A DNA stretch of 31,985 nt from an uncultured Shinella sp. (GTDB taxonomy: Bacteria > Pseudomonadota > Alphaproteobacteria > Rhizobiales > Rhizobiaceae): NCBI RefSeq assembly GCF_946479415.1, contig NZ_CAMLFY010000047.1, positions 1 through 31,985 on the forward strand, read 5' to 3'. Numbering within the stretch: position 1 is the stretch's first letter; each line of letters opens with the position of its first letter. This document shows, piece after piece, positions 1 through 6,263 of the stretch. A program made the translations under genes and the position numbers. Under the pieces are notes generated by a model. That model made no database searches. It was not told the DNA's origin and saw only the letters and a list, made by a program, of their open reading frames with translations.

Positions 1-576
1 CACGCAGAAGGTGCAGAACTTGTCGCAGCCTTCCTGCACGGTGAGGAAGGCGGTGACGCCGCGAGCACGCGTCTTGGCCTTTTCCGGTGCGGGAAGATGT
101 TCGAACTTGTCCTCGATCGCATAATCCGTCTCGACGACGCGCTCGCCGCCCTTGGCACGGCGCAGCGCTTCCGGCAGGCGATGATAGGTCTGCGGACCGA
201 TGACGAGATCGACGGCCGGCGCGCGGCGCAGGATTTCCTTGCCCTCGGCCTGGGCGACGCAGCCGGTGACGCCGATCACCATTTCGCGGCCGTCCTTGGC
301 GCGGGCCTTCTTCATGTCGCGCAGGCGGCCAAGCTCGGAATAGACCTTTTCGGCAGCCTTTTCCCGGATATGGCAGGTGTTCAAGAGAACGAGGTCCGCC
401 TCCTCCAGCACGTCCGTCGCCTGATAACCGTCCTTCGACAGTGCATCCGTCATGCGCTCGCTGTCATAGACGTTCATCTGACAGCCATAGGTCTTCACGA
501 AGACTTTTCGCGTGTTCGGCGTGGCCGCGGGGGCTTCGGGCAGGGAAAGGGACTGTTCGCTCATGGCCGCTTCCAT
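1..576 (-). CDS. miaB: tRNA-2-methylthio-N6-dimethylallyladenosine synthase MiaB, 5' part (runs off the window)
   Basis: MiaB is the radical-SAM methylthiotransferase that converts i6A37 to ms2i6A37 in tRNAs reading UNN codons. The N-terminal methylthiotransferase domain is visible ([11 protein letters not shown], then [11 protein letters not shown]), giving two of the three N-terminal cluster cysteines plus a later GVTGC. The radical-SAM cysteines CDKFCTFC are the last codons before the window edge, so the SAM barrel and TRAM domain lie outside. I chose the ATG at 576 because GAGGA lies ten bases upstream. An in-frame ATG at 564 preceded by GGAAG is equally possible. It is the last visible gene of the minus-strand block tsaB-rimI-mur-plsC-miaB. 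The family assignment is secure; only the start is uncertain. Confidence 0.93.
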   Translation of the reverse strand, partial: MEAAMSEQSLSLPEAPAATPNTRKVFVKTYGCQMNVYDSERMTDALSKDGYQATDVLEEADLVLLNTCHIREKAAEKVYSELGRLRDMKKARAKDGREMVIGVTGCVAQAEGKEILRRAPAVDLVIGPQTYHRLPEALRRAKGGERVVETDYAIEDKFEHLPAPEKAKTRARGVTAFLTVQEGCDKFCTFCV

Positions 577-603
577 AGTGGAAAAGTCCTCGAATTTGAA
601 GTG

Positions 604-647
604 TCTCTTTGTTTGGCAAGCCCGGACGCAAAACTGCTGCGCACTTA
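604..647. repeat. Degenerate copy C of a dispersed intergenic repeat
   Basis: The stretch starts TCTCTTTGTTT and ends GCAAAACTGCTGCGCACTT. It matches the inner part of the longer copy at 29521-29622 (TCTCTTTGTTT ... GCAAAACCGCTACGCACTT), with a gap and several mismatches. It lies between miaB and plsC, and the plsC stop codon (645-647) falls inside it. The match is by eye and the copy is diverged, so confidence is moderate. Confidence 0.5.
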
Positions 648-1433
648 TCTGCCGCGCAGCCGCGCACCCAGCATGGCGCGGATGCGCGTCTCGACTTCGC
701 GGCTCACCTGCTTGCGGTTGCTGGCCCGTGAATAGTCCACCCGCTCGCCGAAATCGACATCCACATCGACCGCACCCTCGCGCATCACGCCAAGCAGATG
801 TGGCCCGAGTTCGATATCACCCGGCCAGGCGGCAAGCGGCCGGTGGAAGCGGCCCATCGCCATGCCGTGCACGCCGGTATAGGCAATCGAGACCGGCTGG
901 ATGAAAACGACGCCATCGGGCGCATGCGGCACGGCCGAGGCGGCGGCGCCGAACAGCGAGGTCTTGATCTCCATCAGCCGGTTGCCGTCCGAGGTGGTCC
1001 CCTCCGGGAAGAGCACGATGATCTCGCCGGCCGTCAGCCGCTCGGCGATCTCGTTCACCTGATCGCCGGTCTTCTGGCGCTGTTCGCGCTCGACGAAGAT
1101 CGTCGCCTGCAGACGGGCGAGCAGGCCGAAGACCGGCCAGCCGCGCACTTCGGCCTTGGCGATATAGGCGACATCGGCCACCGAGCCGAGCACCAGGATA
1201 TCCTTCCAGGAGGCATGGTTGGCGGCAAGCAGCAGCGGCCGCTTCGGCTCGAGCGTGCCATGCACGCGCACGCGCAGGCCGAGTGCCCAGCAGGCGACGC
1301 GATGCCAGAGGCGCGGCAAGCGGCGGCGGATTTTCAGATTGAAGCGCAAGCCGACGAGCTGGATCGGCAGCAACACGAGCGTGACCGTGACAAGCACGGT
1401 GAGGGCGATGGCAATGCGCAGCCAGGTGATCAA
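645..1433 (-). CDS. plsC: 1-acyl-sn-glycerol-3-phosphate acyltransferase (PlsC family)
   Basis: Lysophosphatidate acyltransferase, which adds the second acyl chain to make phosphatidic acid at the inner membrane. The catalytic H-x4-D motif is seen as NHASWKD (about residues 72-78) and the substrate-binding motif as FPEGT (about 142-146). An N-terminal hydrophobic segment (about residues 5-25) anchors it. The reading frame stays open up to a TTG at 1469, but that part is encoded by a GC-rich palindromic repeat and reads like junk. The TTG at 1433 gives a product starting MITWLRIA, which I prefer, although its ribosome binding site is weak. The other end also touches a repeat, because the stop lies in a degenerate dispersed element. 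It sits between mur and miaB in a co-directional run. A related role, such as acylating ornithine lipid as OlsA does, cannot be excluded from motifs alone. Confidence 0.88.
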   Translation of the reverse strand: MITWLRIAIALTVLVTVTLVLLPIQLVGLRFNLKIRRRLPRLWHRVACWALGLRVRVHGTLEPKRPLLLAANHASWKDILVLGSVADVAYIAKAEVRGWPVFGLLARLQATIFVEREQRQKTGDQVNEIAERLTAGEIIVLFPEGTTSDGNRLMEIKTSLFGAAASAVPHAPDGVVFIQPVSIAYTGVHGMAMGRFHRPLAAWPGDIELGPHLLGVMREGAVDVDVDFGERVDYSRASNRKQVSREVETRIRAMLGARLRGR

Positions 1434-1460
1434 TGGAGCACCGGCGGGAAAGAGAAGACC

Positions 1461-1568
1461 CCTCCCCAACCCCTCCCCACAAGGGGGAGGGGCTTACCCC
1501 GCAAGATCCTCTGTGTAAAAATTTTCGGGAAGAGCAAGCCGCTAGTTTTCTCCCCCCTTGTGGGGGAG
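1461..1568. repeat. GC-rich palindromic intergenic element (two G/C-tract hairpins)
   Basis: Two inverted repeats fill the gap between mur and plsC. The first pairs CCCCTCCCC (1470-1478) with GGGGAGGGG (1484-1492). The second pairs CTCCCCC (1550-1556) with GGGGGAG (1562-1568). Their loops contain ACAAG and CTTGT, so the two units are roughly inverted copies of each other. G/C-tract palindromes of this kind are common between genes in Rhizobiales. It may act as a structured processing or termination point on the mur-plsC transcript, but that is inference. Confidence 0.6.
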
Positions 1569-1605
1569 ATGCCGGCAGGCAGAGAGGGTCTTAACGGCGC
1601 CAGCC

Positions 1606-2031
1606 TCACTCGCCCTCCTTGAGGGGGATGCCGTAAAGCTCCAGGCGGTGGCCGACGAGCTTGAAACCGTGCTCGCGGGCGATGCGCTCCTGCAGGGCTT
1701 CGATCTCGGGCGAATGGAACTCGATGACCTGGCCGTGTTTCAGGTCGATCAGATGGTCGTGATGTTCGTCCGGCACCGTCTCGTAACGCGAGCGGCCATC
1801 GCGGAAATCGTGGCGCTCGATGATGCCGGCATCCTCGAAGAGTTTGACGGTGCGATAGACGGTGGAGATGGAAATGCGCGAATCAACCGCAGACGAGCGG
1901 CGGTAGAGTTCTTCCACGTCGGGATGATCGGCAGACGCTTCCAGCACGCGCGCAATCACGCGGCGCTGCTCGGTCATGCGCATGCCGCGCTCGACACAAA
2001 GCTCTTCCAGCGATTTTTCCGCGTCCGTCAT
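1606..2031 (-). CDS. mur: Fur-family metalloregulator, rhizobial Mur (manganese uptake regulator) type
   Basis: A 141-residue Fur-superfamily repressor. The N-terminal winged helix contains the recognition stretch ISISTVYRTVKLFEDAG, and the dimerisation/metal domain follows with the DEHHDHLI histidine cluster and the phrase VIEFHSPEIE. The sequence looks like the rhizobial protein called Fur or Mur, which senses manganese and represses Mn uptake genes, iron control in rhizobia having passed mainly to RirA and Irr. That distinction is family knowledge and not readable from this sequence alone. I see no CxxC structural zinc pair near the C-terminus. The ATG at 2031 was chosen because the upstream frame reads low-complexity. 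It follows rimI by 37 bases and probably shares its transcript. Confidence 0.85.
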   Translation of the reverse strand: MTDAEKSLEELCVERGMRMTEQRRVIARVLEASADHPDVEELYRRSSAVDSRISISTVYRTVKLFEDAGIIERHDFRDGRSRYETVPDEHHDHLIDLKHGQVIEFHSPEIEALQERIAREHGFKLVGHRLELYGIPLKEGE

Positions 2032-2068
2032 GCCATCTGCCCTTCTCTTGTCGCCCCCCGATAGGGGA

Positions 2069-2563
2069 CTAGCGAAGATCGCGCCGCATGACAAGCGCTG
2101 CGGAGCGGCTGCCATCGGCGGCGGCATAATAGGCCTTGCGCTCGCCGGCCTTGGTGAAGCCGAGCTTGCCATAGAGACCGCGCGCGGCATGGTTGACCTC
2201 GTCGACCTCGAGGAAAATGTCTTCGGCGCCGCGCATCCTCGCCTCGCGCAGCGCGGCCAGCATCAGCCGCCAGCCGAGACCGGAGCGGCCGAAGCGCGGA
2301 TCGACGCTGATCGTCAGGATTTCCGCCTCGCCCGCCGCGGCGCGCGCCAGAACGAAGCCGCCGGCCGTGCGGCCAAGCACGCCCTGCTTCAGCGCCAGAA
2401 AACCGAAGACCGGATCCTGCGACAGCAGCGAATGGAATTCGCCATCGTTCCACGGCTGGGGAAACCGCAGCTGATGCAGCGCTGCGGCCAGACCGGCATC
2501 GTCAGTTTCGAGCGGAAAGATCTCAAAAATAGGCTTGCGCGTGAAATAGTCGGTCAGGGACAT
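2069..2563 (-). CDS. rimI: RimI-like GNAT N-acetyltransferase (ribosomal protein S18-alanine type)
   Basis: A 164-residue GNAT protein. The acetyl-CoA-binding motif appears as VDPRFGRSGLGWRLM and motif B as the ARGLYGKLGF segment, which is the pattern of RimI, the enzyme that acetylates the N-terminal alanine of ribosomal protein S18. The start ATG at 2563 lies four bases after the tsaB stop. The tsaB-rimI pairing is widespread in bacteria and supports the name. Substrate specificity cannot be read from the sequence, so a generic protein N-acetyltransferase is the alternative. Confidence 0.85.
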   Translation of the reverse strand: MSLTDYFTRKPIFEIFPLETDDAGLAAALHQLRFPQPWNDGEFHSLLSQDPVFGFLALKQGVLGRTAGGFVLARAAAGEAEILTISVDPRFGRSGLGWRLMLAALREARMRGAEDIFLEVDEVNHAARGLYGKLGFTKAGERKAYYAAADGSRSAALVMRRDLR

Positions 2564-2567
2564 GGCA

Positions 2568-3209
2568 TCAGGCTCGTCGGATCGCGAAACCCGCCTGCGG
2601 CTTGGCATCGGGACCGCGCAGATAGAGCGGCTTCGGCAGATGATTTTGCGGATCGAGGCGGGCGCCGAGACGCGCGACGGTGGCGATATCGACCCCGTCC
2701 GCTTCCGCTGCCGCTCCCTCGCGCAACAATGCCGAAGCCGAGCCGACAATGCGCCCCTCATGTGCCTGCGCGATGACGCGCGCGTCTTCGAGCGTGGCGA
2801 TGGCCGGCGGCGTGGCTTCGCTGCCATCGGCGGCAAAGGTCTGCCAGTAGACCTCGTCGCGTTTGGCATCGATCGCCACCAGCAGCGGGCCGTCCTTGTC
2901 GGCAGCCAGCGCCGAGAGCGTGCTGACCCCGACGGCCGGAATGCCGAGCGCCAGCGCCAGGCCGCGCGCGGCAGCAACGCCGACGCGGATGCCGGTGAAG
3001 GAACCGGGGCCGATGGTGACGGCGATACGGTCGATTGCGGGAAGGTCGAGGCCGGCAGCCTCCAGCGCGCCGTCGACGAATTCCATCAGCCGCTCGGCAT
3101 GGCCGCGGCCGATATCCTCGCCGGCGGCGCCGAGCACGATATCCCGATTGGAATCATAGAGGGCAGCCGAACAGCCGGTGCCTGCCGTATCGATCGCAAG
3201 GACGATCAT
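2568..3209 (-). CDS. tsaB: tRNA threonylcarbamoyladenosine biosynthesis protein TsaB
   Basis: TsaB (YeaZ) is the ASKHA-fold partner of TsaD and TsaE in making t6A37 of ANN-decoding tRNAs. The N-terminus VLAIDTAGTGCSAAL and the later IGPGSFTGIRVGVAAARG are family signatures, and 213 residues is close to the usual length. The ATG at 3209 is preferred over a GTG nine bases upstream (3218), because the AGGTG containing that GTG makes a plausible ribosome binding site for the ATG. It is followed closely by rimI and preceded, 30 bases away, by the nfu gene, so all may be on one transcript. Confidence 0.92.
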   Translation of the reverse strand: MIVLAIDTAGTGCSAALYDSNRDIVLGAAGEDIGRGHAERLMEFVDGALEAAGLDLPAIDRIAVTIGPGSFTGIRVGVAAARGLALALGIPAVGVSTLSALAADKDGPLLVAIDAKRDEVYWQTFAADGSEATPPAIATLEDARVIAQAHEGRIVGSASALLREGAAAEADGVDIATVARLGARLDPQNHLPKPLYLRGPDAKPQAGFAIRRA

Positions 3210-3239
3210 GCCGGGCACCTGCGATTTGCGGAACGGGCC

Positions 3240-3809
3240 TTAGGCGACGGCTTCAACTTCCTGCACTTCCGGTACGAAATGGCGAAGAAGGTTCTGCACG
3301 CCGTGCTTCAGCGTCGCCGTGGAGGACGGGCAACCGGAGCAGGCGCCCTTCATGTTGAGATAGACGACACCGTCGCGGAAACCCTTGAAGGTGATGTCGC
3401 CGCCGTCCTGCGCCACGGCCGGACGCACGCGTGTGTCGAGCAGTTCCTTGATGGTGGCGACGATGGTCTCGTCGCCCTCGTTGAAGAACTCGCCTTCATC
3501 CTCGTCGCTGCCGCCGAAGGCGCCGCTGGCGAGGATCGGCTGGCCGGACATGAAATGTTCCATGATGTTGCCAAGGATGGCCGGCTTCATATGCTGCCAG
3601 TCGGCGCTGTCCTTGGTGACGGTGATGAAATCATAGCCGAGGAACACGCCGGTGACGCCGGGCACGCCGAACAGGCGGGCGGCCAGCGGGGACGCGGCGC
3701 GCGCTTCCGTCTCGTCGCGGAACTCGGCCGTGCCGGTTTCCAGCACGACCTTGCCGGGCAGGAACTTCAGGGTCGACGGGTTCGGCGTCGATTCGGTCTG
3801 GATGAACAT
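3240..3809 (-). CDS. Nfu/NifU-type Fe-S cluster scaffold or carrier protein
   Basis: The 189-residue protein begins with the Nfu N-terminal domain (MFIQTESTPNPSTLKFLPG). It ends with a NifU-like C-terminal domain holding CSGCPSS, the CxxC pair that binds a [4Fe-4S] cluster shared between two subunits. Such proteins accept clusters from the SUF/ISC machinery and deliver them to targets. MiaB, encoded in the same block, is an Fe-S enzyme of the kind Nfu proteins serve, but no direct link is shown here. An acidic linker (SDEDEGEFFNEGDE) joins the domains. A predicted promoter with an Irr-box-like palindrome lies about 50 bases upstream, suggesting iron control. Confidence 0.93.
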   Translation of the reverse strand: MFIQTESTPNPSTLKFLPGKVVLETGTAEFRDETEARAASPLAARLFGVPGVTGVFLGYDFITVTKDSADWQHMKPAILGNIMEHFMSGQPILASGAFGGSDEDEGEFFNEGDETIVATIKELLDTRVRPAVAQDGGDITFKGFRDGVVYLNMKGACSGCPSSTATLKHGVQNLLRHFVPEVQEVEAVA

Positions 3810-3849
3810 GGTCTTCTCCGTCCGGCCAGGCGTCTTCGTCGGCCAAAAT

Positions 3850-3866
3850 CTTAGAATAATTCAAAA
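3850..3866. promoter_or_regulatory. Irr-box (ICE-like) palindrome upstream of nfu
   Basis: The 17-base site CTTAGAATAATTCAAAA is close to the ICE/Irr box described in Rhizobiales (TTTAGAA, three bases, TTCTAAA): 12 of the 14 fixed positions agree. It overlaps the predicted start of transcription of the minus-strand nfu gene. Irr represses iron-using genes when iron is scarce, which suits an Fe-S carrier gene. The match is by eye and binding is untested. Confidence 0.5.
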
Positions 3867-3867
3867 G

Positions 3868-3896
3868 AAGATAGGCGTTTTGCCGCCGCTCTTCAA
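3868..3896 (-). promoter_or_regulatory. Predicted housekeeping promoter of nfu
   Basis: Read on the minus strand, TTGAAG (3891-3896) and TATCTT (3868-3873) are separated by 17 bases, a plausible -35/-10 pair for an alphaproteobacterial vegetative sigma factor. Transcription would begin near 3861 and leave a leader of about 50 bases before the nfu ATG. Confidence 0.45.
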
Positions 3897-3906
3897 GACC
3901 GCCGGA

Positions 3907-4398
3907 TCAGCTCATCGCATCCAGCTCTTCGTCACTCAACTGGTCCGGGATGACCGTGACGGGGATCGGAAAAGCCTGTGCACGGCTGGCAAGTGAGGTC
4001 ACCAGCGGCCCCGGCCCTTCCTTGGCAGACCCGGCAGCCAGAACGAGGATCGCGATATCGCGGTCTTCCTCGATCAGGCTGTTGATCGCTTCGCTGGCCA
4101 CACCCTCGCGGATCACCGTTTCCGGCTCGATGCCGATGGCTTCGCGCAGCGCCTGGCCCGCCTTGGCGAGCACGGCCTCCGCCTCCTCACGCGCCTCCGC
4201 CCGCATGATCTCCTCGACCCCCAGCCATTGCTGGAAATCGCCATTGGCGATCACGTAGAGCAGAACGACGGCGCCGTTGGAATTCTTCGCCCGCATTCCC
4301 GCATAGTGGACGGCGCGCTGGCATTCCGGCGTGTCGTCGATAACAGCCAGAAACTTCCGGCGGTGGCCTTCCAGGCGGGAAAGTCGTCGAGAAACCAT
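3907..4398 (-). CDS. Universal stress protein (UspA) family protein
   Basis: A 163-residue single-domain UspA-fold protein. The strand KFLAVIDDTPECQRAVHYAG opens the domain, and LLYVI and ILVLAAGSAKEGPGPLVTSLA match the fold's later strand and its nucleotide-loop region. The usual ATP-binding G-x2-G-x9-G[S/T] motif is only loosely present, so ATP binding is uncertain. The ATG at 4398 was chosen because GAAGGGGG sits just upstream; a TTG at 4416 is the alternative. Its position between trpS and nfu suggests a stress-linked housekeeping gene. The exact role is unknown. Confidence 0.85.
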   Translation of the reverse strand: MVSRRLSRLEGHRRKFLAVIDDTPECQRAVHYAGMRAKNSNGAVVLLYVIANGDFQQWLGVEEIMRAEAREEAEAVLAKAGQALREAIGIEPETVIREGVASEAINSLIEEDRDIAILVLAAGSAKEGPGPLVTSLASRAQAFPIPVTVIPDQLSDEELDAMS

Positions 4399-4434
4399 AC
4401 GGCCCCCTTCTCTCAAAGACGTTTCGAGGCGACC

Positions 4435-5502
4435 TTACTGTACAAAACCGATGATGTCGCGGACTTCCTTCATGGTTTTTTCAGCCCGTGCCCGCGCCCT
4501 TTCGCCGCCATCCCTGAGGATCGCGTCGATATGGGTCGTGTCGTCCATAAGGCGGCGCATCTCGTCGGTGATCGGCGAGAGAACGTTGACCGAGAGATCG
4601 ACCAGCGCCGGCTTGAAGGCCGAGAACTGCTGGCCGCCGAACTCCGAGAGCACCTCCGCCTTGGTCTTGTCCGACAGCGCGGCATAGATGCCGACGAGGT
4701 TTTCGGCTTCCGGGCGACCCTTCAGGCCCTCGACTTCGCTCGGCAACGCATCCGGATCGGTCTTGGCCTTGCGGATCTTCTTGGAGATCGTGTCGGCATC
4801 GTCGAGCAGGTTGATGCGCGAGAGGTCGGAGGCATCCGACTTCGACATTTTCTTCGTGCCGTCGCGCAGCGACATGACGCGCGGTGCCGGGCCGCCGATC
4901 AGCGGCTCGACCATCGGGAAATAGGCGTGAACCGGCTCTTCGCCGACGACGATATCGACGCCCGTGCCGGCGTTGCGGATATGATTGCCGAAGTCGATGT
5001 TGAACTTCTGGGCGATGTCGCGGGTCAGTTCGAGATGCTGCTTCTGGTCGTCGCCGACAGGCACATGCGTCGCACGATAGACGAGAATGTCGGCCGCCAT
5101 CAGGCTCGGATAGGCGAGCAGGCCGAGCGAGACCTGCTCGGCATTCTTGCCGCCGGTCTTGTCCTTGAACTGGGTCATGCGCTCCATCCAGCCGATGCGC
5201 GCCACGCAGTTGAAGATCCAGGCGAGTTCGGAATGCTGCGGCACGGCGGACTGGTTGAAGACGATGTGCTTCTTCGGATCGATGCCGGAGGCGATGAAGG
5301 CGGCGGCAATCGAGCGGATCTGGTTGCGCATGTCCTCGTGTACCAGCTGCGCTGTCAGCGCATGCAGATCGACGACGCAATAGATGCAATCGTTATCGGC
5401 CTGCAGCGCCACGAACTTGCGGATCGCGCCGAGATAGTTGCCGAGGTGGAGATTGCCGGTCGGCTGGACGCCGGAGAAGACGAGAGGCTTGAATGCGCTC
5501 AT
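4435..5502 (-). CDS. trpS: Tryptophanyl-tRNA synthetase
   Basis: A class I aminoacyl-tRNA synthetase of 355 residues that charges tRNA-Trp with tryptophan in the cytoplasm. The HIGH-type motif reads [11 protein letters not shown] (residues 15-25) and the KMSKS loop is intact as [11 protein letters not shown] (about residue 215). The ATG at 5502 is preceded by AAGGAA and fits the N-terminus typical of TrpS ([11 protein letters not shown]). Upstream lie a dispersed repeat copy, two hairpins and a ten-codon mini-ORF with a strong ribosome binding site, so the gene has a long and possibly regulated leader. The gene itself looks normal. Confidence 0.97.
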   Translation of the reverse strand: MSAFKPLVFSGVQPTGNLHLGNYLGAIRKFVALQADNDCIYCVVDLHALTAQLVHEDMRNQIRSIAAAFIASGIDPKKHIVFNQSAVPQHSELAWIFNCVARIGWMERMTQFKDKTGGKNAEQVSLGLLAYPSLMAADILVYRATHVPVGDDQKQHLELTRDIAQKFNIDFGNHIRNAGTGVDIVVGEEPVHAYFPMVEPLIGGPAPRVMSLRDGTKKMSKSDASDLSRINLLDDADTISKKIRKAKTDPDALPSEVEGLKGRPEAENLVGIYAALSDKTKAEVLSEFGGQQFSAFKPALVDLSVNVLSPITDEMRRLMDDTTHIDAILRDGGERARARAEKTMKEVRDIIGFVQ

Positions 5503-5548
5503 GACGGTGTTTCCTTCAGGCGGGTGGAGGGCCTGACCCTGTTGCGTG

Positions 5549-5603
5549 AAGCAATTCCAGGAAACGTGTGAAGCGGTTTTCCGTCCGGAATTGCGTAGAG
5601 AAA
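5549..5603. repeat. Copy B of a dispersed intergenic repeat (inverted relative to copy A)
   Basis: This stretch opens AGCAATTCCAGGAAACGTG and includes AGCGGTTTTCCGTCCGG and AATTGCGTA. It matches the reverse complement of the copy at 29521-29622, with about 41 of the first 48 bases identical by eye. It lies in the leader between the mini-ORF and trpS. Because it is transcribed with trpS, its hairpin-forming ends (GCAATTCC and GGAATTGC) would fold in the mRNA. Confidence 0.7.
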
Positions 5604-5605
5604 TA

Positions 5606-5629
5606 CGGCGCTGCTTATGCACGGCGCCG
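5606..5629 (-). terminator. Terminator-like hairpin in the trpS leader
   Basis: On the minus strand CGGCGC pairs with GCGCCG. An inner TGC/GCA pair closes an ATAA loop across a two-base bulge, and the hairpin is followed by TATTTCTC. The U-rich tail is short and imperfect, so this is at best a weak or conditional terminator. It lies between the mini-ORF and trpS, where an attenuator would be expected. Confidence 0.3.
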
Positions 5630-5638
5630 GGACACCGA

Positions 5639-5671
5639 TCAAGTGGGGGCACGCCCGGCGCGGCCCCACAT
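5639..5671 (-). CDS. Candidate ten-codon leader peptide upstream of trpS
   Basis: On the minus strand a near-perfect ribosome binding site (AAGGAG, 5678-5683) lies six bases before an ATG that opens [10 protein letters not shown] and a TGA stop. The second codon is UGG (Trp). The ORF itself forms a hairpin, GTGGGG against CCCCAC, and a terminator-like hairpin follows before trpS. This resembles an attenuation leader for a tryptophan-related gene, but a single Trp codon at position two is weak compared with known Trp leaders that have runs of UGG. It could instead be a chance ORF or part of a small RNA. Translation is unproven. Confidence 0.33.
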   Translation of the reverse strand: MWGRAGRAPT

Positions 5672-5786
5672 CAGAAACTCCTTATAAAAGACATTTTCCG
5701 GTCGTTCCCTCCCGCCGGGAGTTTTGAGGGGCAGCCGAAAACCGATCGGCATTTGTGATCAAGGGGCACAACGCGGGAAGAGTACC

Positions 5787-6257
5787 GTGCAGAAGAACGG
5801 CTCCATTCTGCTTGCCTGTGTCGTGGCACTCACGTCGCTGTTTGCGAGCGAAACAATTGCAGGCCGCAGGCATGTCTCCAAAAGCGACAAGGGGGCGGTG
5901 GCGAAAATCTACACCGTCCAGACGACCCGCGTGCGCCACCGATGTTTTCCCGGCAAGCTGAGGGCGGTGCTCTCGCATATCGCGCGTCATGTCGGCCGCC
6001 GGCCCCTCGTCACGTCTGGTCATCGTTCGAACGGCCGCCGGGGATCCTACCACCGCAAGTGCCTTGCGGCCGATATCCGCGTTCCCGGCGTTTCGGTGAA
6101 GAGTATCGTCGCCGCGGCACGCTCCGCGCCGTTCATCGGCGGTATCGGCACCTATTGCAACGGCATCGTCCATGTCGATGTCGGGCCGCAACGGCGCTGG
6201 CACTATTGCGGCGGACTTGCCCGCCTTGGCAAGCGCGCGAAGCTCGCCGCACGCTGA
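5787..6257 (+). CDS. Secreted M15-type (D-Ala-D-Ala carboxypeptidase-like) metallopeptidase
   Basis: The GTG at 5787, preceded by GGGAAGAG, opens a 156-residue protein with a signal peptide (residues 1 to about 25, hydrophobic core ILLACVVALTSLFA). The mature domain has the zinc-peptidase pattern of the M15 family: SGHRS (77-81), His89 and Asp96 in the YHRKCLAAD stretch, GGIGTY, then VHVDVG (His129) and RRWHY (His139). This suggests periplasmic cleavage of peptidoglycan peptides. Four cysteines in the mature part (about 53, 92, 124 and 141) could form two disulfides, fitting export. It is a single gene, divergent from trpS and ending six bases from the convergent murJ. Substrate is unknown, and the family also includes non-catalytic binders. 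Confidence 0.8.
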   Translation: MQKNGSILLACVVALTSLFASETIAGRRHVSKSDKGAVAKIYTVQTTRVRHRCFPGKLRAVLSHIARHVGRRPLVTSGHRSNGRRGSYHRKCLAADIRVPGVSVKSIVAAARSAPFIGGIGTYCNGIVHVDVGPQRRWHYCGGLARLGKRAKLAAR

Positions 6258-6263
6258 TCCATG

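Noticed and set aside
5709..5725. CTCCC/GGGAG hairpin followed by TTTT upstream of the M15 peptidase
   Set aside because: The stem has only five pairs and a three-base loop, and no upstream plus-strand gene needs terminating there.
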